The notes: generated by a model from the letters alone, not told the origin. A stretch of DNA of 64,000 bases from JBGQOJ01 sp052119585 (GCF_052119585.1 NZ_JBGQOJ010000004.1:124001-188000), one strand, 5' to 3'. Shown: positions 33,731 through 42,961, counted from the first letter of the stretch. Translations and numbers: made by a program.

Positions 33731-36286
33731 TCAGAACCGATCAAGCAAACGCTTGAGGTAGTCCAGTTCGATGGCGGGGCGGTCCTGTTCGCTGGACCGG
33801 CGCCGGATTTCATCCAGCAGGTCGCGCGCGCGCCGGTAAACGTCTTCGCCTTGCAGCAATTGCTCGTCCGAACCAACCTGCCCGTTCGCACCGGAATCGC
33901 GCCCCAGCGGGTCACGACGGCCATTGGGGTCGGCGCGGCCAACCGCCTCGCCTTGCTGGCCTTGCTGCTGTTGCTGTTGCTGTGCCAGCGCCTCGCCCAG
34001 ACTGCGCATACCCTCGCGCAGGGCCTCCATCGCCTCGGACTGGCTATCCAGGGCATCCGCCATGCGGTTGTCGCGCAACGCGCCCTCGGCCTGATCCATC
34101 GCACGGCCCGCCCGCCCCAAGGCATCCCGCGCCGCATCGCCTTCTGGTGTGCCCGCGCCGGGCATGCCGCGTTCCTGGCGGTTCAGTTCGTTGCGAAGGG
34201 CCTGCTGGCGATCAGCAAGGCTTTGGGATTGGGACTGACCTTGGCCCTGACCTTGGTCGGAGCCCTGCTGACCTTCGCCCTGACCCTGCCCTTGGGGGGC
34301 TTCGCCTTGTTGCCCGTCCTGCCCTTGCTGGTCGCCCTGTTCCGGGTTGAACTGTTGCTGAAGGTCCTGAAACGCCTCGTCCGACAGCCCCTGCTGTTCG
34401 CGCAGCGTGTCCTGCAAACCGTTCATCGCCTGTTGGCCCGGGCTTTGCTGGCCTTGCCCCTGCTGGCCCTGCGTCACCTGAAGGTTCTCCATCATCCGGT
34501 TCAGCTCGTCCAACAATTGCTGCGCCTCGGCCATGCGGCCCTCTTCCATCAACTCCTGGATTTTATCCATCATCTGTTGAATCTGGTCGCCGGTAATTTC
34601 CTGGCTGTCCTGATTTTCTGCGGTTTGCTGATCGGGGTCTTGCTGGTTCTGTTCGGCCAACTGACGGATATAATCATCGGTTGCGTCGCGCAATTCCTGC
34701 ATCAGCTCTGCAATCTCGTCCTGATTGGCCCCTTGGCGCATCGCCTCGGCCAGACGTTCCTGCGCCTGACGCAACCGTTCCAGCGCATCGGCAAGCTTTC
34801 CATCCTCCAGCAAGACGGCAATATCCCAAAGCGCCTGTGCCACCTCGTCTTGCAGTTCGGGCGTCAGCCCGCCTGCAACAGCCGCCTCCAGCCGCCGGAT
34901 GGCGACGCGCAATTGCAGATAGGCCGCCTCGTTCTTAACGAAGCCTTCGGGTTTGTGCGTCACCGCCCGCAGCACCTGCGCCGCCCGCGCACCATTGCTG
35001 CGCGACCACAGGATATCGCGGCGCTGTTCGACAACCGCACGCGCCAACGGGTCAAAGAAACGCCGCCCTTCAAGAATAATCTGCTGCGCGGGAGCGGTGC
35101 CGTTTTGGTCCAGAGCATCCTGCGCCGACAGCGAAATCAGAACCGGCAATCCCGCCCAAGGATGTTGCGCCAGATTTTCCACTATGGTTTCGGTGAAATC
35201 CCTGCGGTCGCCGCTGATGGGCATCGGCAAATCCAGAACAATATCGTCACGCGGGTCCGGGTCGGCCAGCAGGCCAAAGCGCCGGTCGACCGAAGCCATG
35301 TCCAGCGTGATCATGGCCTGCGCCGCAACAACGCCGTAGTCGTCCCCTGCGGCAAAGGGCAGCTTGAACTCGCCCCCGGCAGAGCGTTCGGCCTCTCCTG
35401 CCAATGCGATGCGGGGGGGCTCATCGGGGGTCATGGATATATCCCATTCCGCGCCAACTGCGCCCATGATTTCAAGGCTGCCGTCCTGCGTTATGGTGAA
35501 TTCTTGCGACGGATCGGATGCGCTGGCCACATCGCCCGTGCGGCCCGATACAGTCTCGGCCACCGTCAACGCCCCCGGCGTGCCATAAAGGCGAAGCGTC
35601 AGCTTGCTTCCCTCGGGGACGCTGAAGCCTTCCTGATTTATATCATTCAGATACAGGCTGGGCTTTCCTGTATAGGCGGGCGGTTCGATCCAGCCTTCCC
35701 AACTTGGCCCGCTTGCGGTCAACTGGCCCTGGCCCGGCGCCATTTCAGACACCGAGGCCACGCGCCAGACAGAGCCGAACAGAACCGCAACCAAAAGCGC
35801 CAGCAGCGCGGCATAGCGTAACGCGAAAGGATCGCGCGCGGAGATGCGCAGATCGGGGCGGGCCGCCTTTGCCCCCGCCACGCGGTCCGCCATGCGCACC
35901 AGATGCGCCCGCCACACCGCCTGCGACGCATCATCGGTGGCACCAATCGCCTGGGTGTCGGCAAGGGCTGTGATCGGCCGCCCCGCAAGCGTGCGGTCAA
36001 GCCGGTCAAGCGCCTCGGCCCGCGACGGGAAGTGAAACTGCCGGACGCCGCGAACACAGGCCCAAAGCGCGGCGGATACGCAAACAACGGCGATACCCCA
36101 GGCCAGTTCCAGCGGCACCACATCCTGAAGCCCCAACATGAGGGCGGCAAGTGCCAGAAACAGAACCGACCACAGCGGCCAGAATGCACGCGTCAACCGC
36201 TCTGCCAGCATCCCCGTTCGCGTCAGGAACAGGGGGCGGCGAAGGCGATCCAACGCCTCGTCACGGGTGCGGTTGGCTTGGCTCAT
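33731..36286 (-). CDS. TIGR02302 family (DUF4175) large membrane protein
   Basis: This 851-residue protein matches TIGR02302, an alphaproteobacterial family of unknown role. Two N-terminal helices lie near 33-80 (LFLALAALMLGLQDVVPLEL region) and a third near 150-170. A periplasmic beta-rich domain follows, then a long helical, glutamine-rich segment from about 480 to 780 with QQ, QGQ and QSQ runs. The C-terminus is YLKRLLDRF. It is the last gene of the argH-lysA cluster, 36 bases after lysA. Low-complexity Q/G composition explains the long leucine-rich frame read on the opposite strand. Confidence 0.85.
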   Translation of the reverse strand: MSQANRTRDEALDRLRRPLFLTRTGMLAERLTRAFWPLWSVLFLALAALMLGLQDVVPLELAWGIAVVCVSAALWACVRGVRQFHFPSRAEALDRLDRTLAGRPITALADTQAIGATDDASQAVWRAHLVRMADRVAGAKAARPDLRISARDPFALRYAALLALLVAVLFGSVWRVASVSEMAPGQGQLTASGPSWEGWIEPPAYTGKPSLYLNDINQEGFSVPEGSKLTLRLYGTPGALTVAETVSGRTGDVASASDPSQEFTITQDGSLEIMGAVGAEWDISMTPDEPPRIALAGEAERSAGGEFKLPFAAGDDYGVVAAQAMITLDMASVDRRFGLLADPDPRDDIVLDLPMPISGDRRDFTETIVENLAQHPWAGLPVLISLSAQDALDQNGTAPAQQIILEGRRFFDPLARAVVEQRRDILWSRSNGARAAQVLRAVTHKPEGFVKNEAAYLQLRVAIRRLEAAVAGGLTPELQDEVAQALWDIAVLLEDGKLADALERLRQAQERLAEAMRQGANQDEIAELMQELRDATDDYIRQLAEQNQQDPDQQTAENQDSQEITGDQIQQMMDKIQELMEEGRMAEAQQLLDELNRMMENLQVTQGQQGQGQQSPGQQAMNGLQDTLREQQGLSDEAFQDLQQQFNPEQGDQQGQDGQQGEAPQGQGQGEGQQGSDQGQGQGQSQSQSLADRQQALRNELNRQERGMPGAGTPEGDAARDALGRAGRAMDQAEGALRDNRMADALDSQSEAMEALREGMRSLGEALAQQQQQQQGQQGEAVGRADPNGRRDPLGRDSGANGQVGSDEQLLQGEDVYRRARDLLDEIRRRSSEQDRPAIELDYLKRLLDRF

Positions 36287-36322
36287 CGACCCTTTCCGAA
36301 AACTGCCGCACGGGATAGCGCG

Positions 36323-37588
36323 TTACAGCCATTCCGGGATGGTATCCCGATTTATCAAATCGTCAAAGGTCGGACGCGCCCGAATGACAGCGAATTGATC
36401 GCCGTTCACCAGCACCTCGGGGATCAGGGGCCGAGAGTTGTATTCCGACGACATCACGGCACCATAAGCACCGGCACTGCGGAACGCGACCAGATCGCCC
36501 GACTGCAACGGCGGCATCGTGCGGGCCTTGGCAAAGGTGTCGCCGCTTTCGCAGATCGGGCCAACGATGTCGTAGGGATGCTGTTCGGTGCCCGCCGCAG
36601 GCTCGATCACCGGAACGATGTCGTGGTGTGCGCCATACATGGCAGGACGGACCAGATCGTTCATCGCCCCGTCAAGGATCAGAAAATCGCGGTCTTCGCC
36701 GGATTTCACATAGATCACCTTTGACACCATAAGGCCCGCATTGCCCGAAATCAGGCGGCCCGGTTCGATCTCGATCTCGCAACCCAGATCGCCAAGGGTC
36801 TGGCGCACCATCTGGCCATATTGGCTGGGCAAGGGCGGCGCATCGTTCGAGCGGGTGTAGGGAATGCCAAGCCCGCCGCCAAGATCAAGACGGCGGATAT
36901 TGTGACCCTCGGCGCGCAGCTGTTTTGTCAGCTCTGCCACCTTCTTGTAGGCCAGCTCGAACGGCTCAAGCTGGGTCAACTGGCTGCCGATATGAACGTC
37001 GATCCCGATCACCTCCAGCCCCTTCAGGGACGCCGCCAGTGCGTAAACCTCGCGGGCGCGGGAAATCGGGATGCCGAACTTGTCGCCCTTTTTGCCGGTC
37101 GAAATTTTCTCGTGCGTCTTGGCATCGACATCGGGGTTCACGCGGATGGTGATCGGCGCGACGGTGCCAAGGGCAAGGGCCGCCTCTGACAGGACCATCA
37201 TTTCGGGTTCGGATTCGACGTTGAACTGACGGATGCCGCCCTTTAGCGCCATATCCATTTCCGCCCGCGTCTTGCCAACGCCGGAGAACACGATCCGGTC
37301 GCCCGGAACGCCCGCCGCCTTGGCACGCGCGTATTCGCCGCCGGAAACAACGTCCATGCCCGCGCCCAGATCGCCAAGCAGCTTCAGCACCGCCTGATTG
37401 CTGTTGGATTTCATGGCAAAGCACACAAGGTGGTCCATGCCCGCAAGCGCCTCGTCGAAAAGACGGAAGTGACGGGTCAGCGTGGCGGTGGAATAGACAT
37501 AGAAGGGTGTGCCGACAGCGGCTGCAATCTCGGATATTGCCACGTCTTCGGCGTAAAGCGCGCCGTCGCGATACAAAAAGTGATCCAT
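36323..37588 (-). CDS. lysA: diaminopimelate decarboxylase
   Basis: LysA makes L-lysine by decarboxylating meso-diaminopimelate, the last step of the pathway. The 421 residues belong to the PLP fold-type III barrel. The PLP lysine lies in CFAMKSNSN near residue 60; the GGGLGI motif and the CESGDTFA motif with the cysteine near 343 are present. The ATG overlaps the DUF2834 stop (TGATG), so translation is coupled. It sits in the argH-lptM-like-DUF2834-lysA operon. Confidence 0.96.
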   Translation of the reverse strand: MDHFLYRDGALYAEDVAISEIAAAVGTPFYVYSTATLTRHFRLFDEALAGMDHLVCFAMKSNSNQAVLKLLGDLGAGMDVVSGGEYARAKAAGVPGDRIVFSGVGKTRAEMDMALKGGIRQFNVESEPEMMVLSEAALALGTVAPITIRVNPDVDAKTHEKISTGKKGDKFGIPISRAREVYALAASLKGLEVIGIDVHIGSQLTQLEPFELAYKKVAELTKQLRAEGHNIRRLDLGGGLGIPYTRSNDAPPLPSQYGQMVRQTLGDLGCEIEIEPGRLISGNAGLMVSKVIYVKSGEDRDFLILDGAMNDLVRPAMYGAHHDIVPVIEPAAGTEQHPYDIVGPICESGDTFAKARTMPPLQSGDLVAFRSAGAYGAVMSSEYNSRPLIPEVLVNGDQFAVIRARPTFDDLINRDTIPEWL

Positions 37589-37905
37589 CAGGTAACGGGC
37601 CTTGAACGAAGGAAAAGATACAGAGGCAAGCCGCAGGAAACGCCGATACCAAAGGTCGCGGGAATGGCGATCAACGCGACCCAGTTCTTACGGGTGACTG
37701 TCTCGGCCAGAACAAAGACAGTCAGCGCAATTGCTGCGATCGTCAGATCCCAGACAAGACCGGAACTGGCGTTATTCGCGTGCCATGCGGCGACCATATC
37801 GGTCAGGGATGTGCCGTTTTCTCGGAACCACAGCACAAAGTAATACATCGGGTGGATCGCCCCCCAGACGGCCAGCGCCGCATAAATCATCCGCAACAAC
37901 GACAT
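37588..37905 (-). CDS. DUF2834 family membrane protein
   Basis: This 105-residue protein has three hydrophobic segments: an N-terminal helix (MIYAALAVWGAIHPMYYFVL), a middle one (DLTIAAIALTVFVLAETV) and a C-terminal one (LIAIPATFGIGVSCGLPLYL), the pattern of DUF2834, small integral proteins of unknown role. Its ATG overlaps the lipoprotein stop and its stop overlaps the lysA start, both TGATG. The upstream extension to 38181 runs across argH and the lipoprotein in another frame and is rejected. Confidence 0.8.
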   Translation of the reverse strand: MSLLRMIYAALAVWGAIHPMYYFVLWFRENGTSLTDMVAAWHANNASSGLVWDLTIAAIALTVFVLAETVTRKNWVALIAIPATFGIGVSCGLPLYLFLRSRPVT

Positions 37906-38051
37906 CAGCCACCGACCCTTATACCGACATAAGCCGATCCCGTGACCGTCAGGCCGGGTTCGGGCGCGGGTTCGGGGCGGGTTGGCGCACCGTCGGCACC
38001 GCAGGCGGCAAGCATGGCCAGCGCCATCAACAGGGATGCAACGCGGATCAT
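37905..38051 (-). CDS. small lipoprotein (LptM-like)
   Basis: This 48-residue product begins MIRVASLLMALAMLAACGAD, a lipoprotein signal with lipobox LAAC at Cys18, followed by a short proline-rich tail (TRPEPAPEPG). Size and position next to lysA fit the LptM/YifL type of tiny lipoprotein, which in E. coli helps mature the LptDE translocon; the assignment is by analogy. Its start overlaps the argH stop (ATGA) and its stop overlaps the DUF2834 start. It is too short for a usual ORF cut-off. Confidence 0.7.
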   Translation of the reverse strand: MIRVASLLMALAMLAACGADGAPTRPEPAPEPGLTVTGSAYVGIRVGG

Positions 38052-39439
38052 GCCAGTTTCGCCTTCCAATGGGCCACCTGCGCGCGCACCTGATCGGGGG
38101 CCGTTCCCCCGAAACTGGTGCGACTGGCGACAGAGTTGTGCACGCCCAGAACATCGAACACATCGGCGCGAATGCCCGCATGGACCGACTGCATATCGGC
38201 CAAAGTCAGGTCGGGAAGGTCGCAATCCTTGCCCTCGGCCATCGCAACCAGCGACCCGGTGACATGGTGCGCCTCGCGGAAGGGCAGGCCAAGTTCACGC
38301 ACCAGCCAATCGGCCAGATCGGTCGCCGTCGAGAACCCGCTTGCCGCCGCTTTTTCAAGCGAGGCGCGGTTGGCGGTCATATCCGACACCATGCCGGTCA
38401 TCGCGGCCAAGGCCAGCATCAGGCTGTCGGTGGCGTCGAACACCTGTTCCTTGTCTTCCTGCATGTCCTTGGAATAGGCCAGCGGCAGCCCCTTCATCAC
38501 CGTAAACAGCCCGACCATCGCCCCCATGATACGGCCAATCTTGGCACGGATCAGTTCGGCGGCATCTGGGTTTTTCTTTTGTGGCATGATCGACGATCCG
38601 GTCGAGAACCGGTCGGACAGCGCCACGAACCGGAATTGGGCCGAGGACCAGATCACCAACTCTTCGGCAAAACGCGACAGGTGCATCGCGCAGATGGTCG
38701 AGGCCGCAAGAAACTCCAGCGCAAAGTCGCGGTCGGCCACCGCATCCAGCGAGTTCGCCATCGGTCGGTCAAAGCCAAGCGCCTTGGCGGTCATGTGGCG
38801 GTCAATCGGAAACGAAGTGCCGGCCAGCGCCGCAGCGCCCAAGGGCGATTCGTTCATCCGCTTGCGGGCATCCTGAAAGCGCGACATGTCACGGCTGAAC
38901 ATCTCGACATAGGCCATCATGTGGTGGCCCCATGTCACCGGCTGCGCGGTTTGCAGATGGGTAAAGCCGGGCATGACCCAATCCGCACCCGCCTCTGCCT
39001 GCGTCAAAAGCGCCTGCATCAGGGCGCACAGTCCCTCGATCGCGGCATCGGCCTGATCGCGCACCCACAGGCGGAAATCGACGGCAACCTGATCGTTCCG
39101 GCTACGGGCAGTGTGCAAACGCCCCGCCGCCTCGCCTACGATGTCCTTCAGGCGGGCCTCGACGTTCATGTGAATATCTTCCAGCGCAACCGAAAACGGG
39201 AAGGTTCCGGTTTCAATCTCTGACAAGACCGTGAGGAGGCCTTCACGGATCGCCTCTGCATCTGTAGCAGTGATGATACCCTGTGCGGCAAGCATCGCCG
39301 CATGGGCGCGCGAGCCGGTGATATCCTGTGCGGCCAATCGCTTGTCGAATCCGATAGAGGCATTAATAGCCTCCATGATTGCATCGGGTCCGGCGGCGAA
39401 ACGTCCGCCCCACATCTGGTTCGAGGTCTTGTTGGTCAT
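38048..39439 (-). CDS. argH: argininosuccinate lyase
   Basis: ArgH splits argininosuccinate to arginine and fumarate. The 463 residues carry the fumarase-superfamily signature GSSIMPQKKNPD near residue 280, an early TARSRNDQVA motif and a GFTHLQTAQPV motif. The ATG at 39439 gives MTNKTSNQMWGGRF, the normal family start; the 68-residue upstream extension overlaps the divergent TlpA gene and is rejected. Its stop overlaps the small lipoprotein start. The gap to the divergent gene is only 22 bases. Confidence 0.96.
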   Translation of the reverse strand: MTNKTSNQMWGGRFAAGPDAIMEAINASIGFDKRLAAQDITGSRAHAAMLAAQGIITATDAEAIREGLLTVLSEIETGTFPFSVALEDIHMNVEARLKDIVGEAAGRLHTARSRNDQVAVDFRLWVRDQADAAIEGLCALMQALLTQAEAGADWVMPGFTHLQTAQPVTWGHHMMAYVEMFSRDMSRFQDARKRMNESPLGAAALAGTSFPIDRHMTAKALGFDRPMANSLDAVADRDFALEFLAASTICAMHLSRFAEELVIWSSAQFRFVALSDRFSTGSSIMPQKKNPDAAELIRAKIGRIMGAMVGLFTVMKGLPLAYSKDMQEDKEQVFDATDSLMLALAAMTGMVSDMTANRASLEKAAASGFSTATDLADWLVRELGLPFREAHHVTGSLVAMAEGKDCDLPDLTLADMQSVHAGIRADVFDVLGVHNSVASRTSFGGTAPDQVRAQVAHWKAKLA

Positions 39440-39461
39440 TGTCGGCCCTTTGGAGGGAAAT

Positions 39462-40019
39462 ATGAGCATTCTGCGTTCCGTCATCCTATACGCGGGCCTT
39501 GCGCTTTGCGCAAACACTGCACAGGCCGAAATGGCCCAACTAGAGGCGTTGCGCAGCGGCGATATGGAAAAACTGGTGTTTCTGGCGGCCCCCGCCGAGG
39601 TTCCGCAAACCCCGTTCACAGATATAGACGGGGCAGAGCACACGCTGTCACAGTTTCAGGGCAAATATGTCCTGGTGAATTTCTGGGCGACATGGTGCGC
39701 GCCCTGCCGCAAGGAAATGCCGATGCTTTCGGCACTGCAATCCGAATTCGGCGGCGACAATTTCGAGGTTGTGACAATCGCCACGGGCCGGAACTCTGTC
39801 CCCGGCATACAAAAGTTCTTTGCCGAGATCGGCGTTTCCAATCTGCCGCTTTATCTGGACCCGAAACAGCAACTGGCCCGGGATCTGGCAATTCTGGGCC
39901 TGCCGATCAGCATTATCCTTGACCCCGAAGGGCGCGAAATCGCCCGCATGCGCGGCGACGCGACATGGGATGGTGACAGCGCAAAGGCAATCATCGAAGC
40001 CCTGATTTCAGGCGGCTAA
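39462..40019 (+). CDS. TlpA-like thiol:disulfide interchange protein
   Basis: This 185-residue periplasmic thioredoxin-fold protein has a signal peptide (MSILRSVILYAGLALCANTA) and the active site WCAPC near residue 81 inside a TlpA/ResA/DsbE-type domain (FWATWCAPCRKEMPML). The family reduces disulfides, for example in cytochrome c maturation or copper-centre assembly; the partner is unknown here. GGAGGG precedes the ATG. It is convergent with tag, the stops overlapping as CTAA. Confidence 0.88.
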   Translation: MSILRSVILYAGLALCANTAQAEMAQLEALRSGDMEKLVFLAAPAEVPQTPFTDIDGAEHTLSQFQGKYVLVNFWATWCAPCRKEMPMLSALQSEFGGDNFEVVTIATGRNSVPGIQKFFAEIGVSNLPLYLDPKQQLARDLAILGLPISIILDPEGREIARMRGDATWDGDSAKAIIEALISGG

Positions 40020-40594
40020 CCCCGCCCGCCCATCGCGGCGACCGGCGCATGGCAACGACAGGTCACAAGGTGGTCGTTGACCATCCCTGTCGCCTGCATG
40101 AAGGCATAGACAATGGTCGGGCCACAGAACTTGAACCCCGCTTTTTTCAGGTCTTTCGATATCTGGATCGACAACGGCGTCGACACAGGCACATCCCCCA
40201 GCGTGGCAATCCGGTTCTGCAACGGTTGCCCCCCGACATAGTCCCAAAGGAACCGGTCGAACCCCTGTTCCGCCTCGATCCGTTGCCATGCTCTGGCGTT
40301 GGTTATGGTCGCTTCGATCTTGCCGCGGTGACGGATAATGCCGGCATCCTGCACCAGGCGATCGACCTCTGTTGTGCCCCATCGCGCAATGACATCCGGG
40401 TCGAAGCCTTCAAAGGCCGCGCGAAAGTTGTCGCGCTTTTTCAGGATCGTGATCCAGGACAAGCCGGCCTGGAACCCGTCGAGAATCAGTTTTTCCCACA
40501 ATGCGCGGCTATCCCGTTCGGGCACGCCCCATTCCGTGTCATGATAGTCGATATAAATATCATCACTTCCAACCCATCCGCAGCGATCAGACAT
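40016..40594 (-). CDS. tag: DNA-3-methyladenine glycosylase I
   Basis: Tag excises 3-methyladenine to start base excision repair. The 192 residues carry CGWVGSDDIYIDYHDTEWG, the ERDSRALWEKLILDGFQAGL segment, and the C-terminal zinc-site part (PVSTPLSIQISKDL, then FKFCGPTIVYAFMQ and a late CHAP). The start at MSDRC (40594) or MIFM (40603) cannot be separated firmly: neither has a well-spaced Shine-Dalgarno. The stop overlaps the convergent TlpA-like gene. Confidence 0.93.
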   Translation of the reverse strand: MSDRCGWVGSDDIYIDYHDTEWGVPERDSRALWEKLILDGFQAGLSWITILKKRDNFRAAFEGFDPDVIARWGTTEVDRLVQDAGIIRHRGKIEATITNARAWQRIEAEQGFDRFLWDYVGGQPLQNRIATLGDVPVSTPLSIQISKDLKKAGFKFCGPTIVYAFMQATGMVNDHLVTCRCHAPVAAMGGRG

Positions 40595-40724
40595 AAAAAT
40601 CATTCTTTCCCAACATGTTAAAACGGTCTCGACATATTTAGCATAATTAGAACAAAATGGGAATATTCACATCTCTTTAGGCACTGTGGCGCAAAACTGC
40701 CCGTGCTTGAGATGGAGAGTTTTC

Positions 40725-41567
40725 ATGGCGAACCGAATGCACGAAGGGATAGATGCGGTGCCGGCAGGGTTGGAAAGCCCGCTGTCCTTTGCCGTGACGT
40801 CGCGTGATCGAGAAGTGCTGCAAATGGTCAAGGCGGCACTACATCGCAAGCATGCGCTGCTGGCCTTTCAGCCGGTTGTGCAAACTCTGAATCAGGCGCG
40901 GCCCGCGTTTCACGAAGGGTTAATTCGCGTTCTGGATGACACGGGGCGCATCATTCCCGCCAAAGATTTCATCGACGTGGTAGAGGCGACTGAAACCGGG
41001 CGGATCATCGACTGCGTCGCGCTGGAACTCGGACTTCAGGCGCTGGCAGAGGAACCCGGACTGCGGTTGTCCATCAATATGTCGGCGCGGTCCATCGGAT
41101 ACCAACGCTGGATGAAGACCTTGCTGCACGGGTTGCACGCCGACCCGACTGCAGGGGAACGCCTGATCCTTGAAATCACCGAATCCTCGGCCATGCTGAT
41201 GCCCGAACTGGTCGTGTCATTCATGGATGACCTTCAAAACCGGGGAATCAGTTTCGCTCTGGACGATTTCGGGGCGGGTTACACGGCCTTCAGATATCTG
41301 CGGGATTTTTTCTTTGATATCCTGAAAATCGACGGGCAGTTCATTCGCGGCATCCATAAAGACGCTGACAACCAGATCCTGACAAAGTCGTTGCTGTCCA
41401 TCGCGCAACACTTCGAGATGTTCACCGTCGCCGAATGCGTCGAAGATGCTGCCGACGTCGCCTTTCTGACGTCGATCGGCGTCGACTGCATGCAGGGCTA
41501 CTACTTCGGTGCACCGACGACCATGCCCCCCTGGCGCGATCAAGGCGCAAAGCGGCTTCGCGCGTGA
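40725..41567 (+). CDS. EAL domain protein, probable cyclic-di-GMP phosphodiesterase
   Basis: This 280-residue single-domain protein matches EAL phosphodiesterases that cut cyclic-di-GMP to pGpG. The name-giving motif reads EGLIR instead of EALLR, keeping its metal glutamate. The other metal and catalytic positions are kept: Asn in INMSAR, Glu in LEITES, the DDFGAG pair, Lys in DILKID, Glu in AECVED and Gln in MQGYYF. There is no sensor domain or GGDEF, and about 50 residues of unknown fold precede the EAL. GGAG lies upstream of the ATG at 40725. It stands alone between tag and phaA. Confidence 0.85.
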   Translation: MANRMHEGIDAVPAGLESPLSFAVTSRDREVLQMVKAALHRKHALLAFQPVVQTLNQARPAFHEGLIRVLDDTGRIIPAKDFIDVVEATETGRIIDCVALELGLQALAEEPGLRLSINMSARSIGYQRWMKTLLHGLHADPTAGERLILEITESSAMLMPELVVSFMDDLQNRGISFALDDFGAGYTAFRYLRDFFFDILKIDGQFIRGIHKDADNQILTKSLLSIAQHFEMFTVAECVEDAADVAFLTSIGVDCMQGYYFGAPTTMPPWRDQGAKRLRA

Positions 41568-41710
41568 GTTTTGCAGTTCTTTTTACAAGCCATTGCCCTG
41601 CCCCGACTTTGCCCCTAGAAATTTATGACGAAATAGCGGGGTGTACGGGGCCCGCGCATGGTGCGTGATGCTCGCTCCTCCCTGCTCAACGGGCTTCGGG
41701 AGACTTCTTT

Positions 41711-42886
41711 ATGACCAATGTCGTTATCGCATCTGCTGCGCGAACTGCTGTAGGCAGCTTTGGTGGTGCATTTTCTACCATACCCGCCCACGATCTGGGC
41801 GCTGCCGTGCTGCAAGAAATCGTTGCGCGCGCCGGAATTGAAAAGGGCGAGGTGTCGGAAACGATTCTCGGCCAGGTTCTAACCGCGGGTCAGGGTCAAA
41901 ATCCTGCGCGTCAGGCCCATATCAATGCCGGTTTCGCCAAGGAAGCCTCGGCATGGAGCATTAATCAGGTCTGCGGTTCCGGCCTGCGCGCCGTCGCTTT
42001 GGCCGCTCAACATATCCAGCTTGGCGATGCCAGCATCATTGCGGCCGGCGGCCAGGAAAATATGTCGATGAGCCCCCATGTTGCGAACCTTCGCCCCGGC
42101 CAGAAGATGGGCGACATGAATTTCATCGATTCGATGATCCGTGACGGCCTTTGGGATGCCTTCAACGGCTATCACATGGGGCAAACCGCTGAAAACGTGG
42201 CAGAGCAGTGGCAAATTTCCCGCGACATGCAGGACGAGTTCGCCGTTGCCAGCCAGAACAAGGCAGAGGCCGCGCAGAAAGCCGGAAAATTCGCGGACGA
42301 GATCTTGGCCTACACGATCAAGACCCGCAAAGGCGAGACGGTCGTCGATCAGGATGAATTCATCCGCTATGGCGCCACAATGGAAGCGATGCAAAAACTG
42401 CGCCCCGCCTTCACCCGCGACGGCACTGTAACCGCAGCAAACGCGTCCGGCCTGAACGATGGTGCCGCCGCCGTTCTTCTGATGAGCGCGGCTGACGCCG
42501 AAAAGCGCGGAATTCAGCCGCTTGCACGCATCGCCTCCTACGCAACCGCGGGCCTTGACCCGTCGATCATGGGCATGGGCCCCGTTCACGCGTCCCGCAA
42601 GGCGCTGGAAAAGGCCGGCTGGACCGCAGCCGATCTGGATCTGGTCGAAGCGAACGAAGCCTTTGCCGCGCAGGCCTGCGCCGTGAACAAGGATATGGGC
42701 TGGGATCCGTCGATCGTGAACGTGAACGGCGGCGCGATCGCAATCGGCCACCCGATCGGCGCCTCTGGCTGCCGTATCCTGAACACGCTGCTGTTCGAGA
42801 TGCAGCGCCGTGGTGCCAAAAAGGGCCTTGCTACCCTTTGCATCGGTGGCGGTATGGGTGTTGCAATGTGCGTCGAGCGCCCGTAA
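41711..42886 (+). CDS. phaA: acetyl-CoA C-acetyltransferase (beta-ketothiolase)
   Basis: PhaA joins two acetyl-CoA to acetoacetyl-CoA, the first step of polyhydroxybutyrate and of the ethylmalonyl-CoA pathway. The 391 residues show the nucleophile cysteine in NQVCGSGLRAV near residue 88, GGQENMSMSPH, NVNGGAIAIGHPIGASG near 345 and the final CIGGGMGVAM. CGGGAG precedes the ATG at 41711. phaB follows 75 bases later; a strong stem-loop lies between them. phaC is not in the window. Confidence 0.96.
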   Translation: MTNVVIASAARTAVGSFGGAFSTIPAHDLGAAVLQEIVARAGIEKGEVSETILGQVLTAGQGQNPARQAHINAGFAKEASAWSINQVCGSGLRAVALAAQHIQLGDASIIAAGGQENMSMSPHVANLRPGQKMGDMNFIDSMIRDGLWDAFNGYHMGQTAENVAEQWQISRDMQDEFAVASQNKAEAAQKAGKFADEILAYTIKTRKGETVVDQDEFIRYGATMEAMQKLRPAFTRDGTVTAANASGLNDGAAAVLLMSAADAEKRGIQPLARIASYATAGLDPSIMGMGPVHASRKALEKAGWTAADLDLVEANEAFAAQACAVNKDMGWDPSIVNVNGGAIAIGHPIGASGCRILNTLLFEMQRRGAKKGLATLCIGGGMGVAMCVERP

Positions 42887-42894
42887 ACATATCT

Positions 42895-42917
42895 GGCGCG
42901 CAAGATAATTGCGCGCC
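42895..42917. repeat. perfect 9-bp stem-loop between phaA and phaB
   Basis: GGCGCGCAA at 42895-42903 pairs exactly with TTGCGCGCC at 42909-42917 around GATAA. There is no T run, so it looks like an intercistronic mRNA stem rather than a terminator. Confidence 0.6.
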
Positions 42918-42961
42918 CGCATCAAATATAGAAATTAGATTACCTACGTCTGGGAGGACTC

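Noticed and set aside
33851..35821. 656-residue plus-strand frame rich in leucine opposite the TIGR02302 gene
   Set aside because: It is the complement of the Q-rich coding region: CAG/CTG composition keeps the opposite frame open. The minus-strand product has recognisable domains.
39440..39643. 68-residue N-terminal extension of argH
   Set aside because: It runs over the divergent TlpA-like gene; the family start and stop/start spacing favour 39439.
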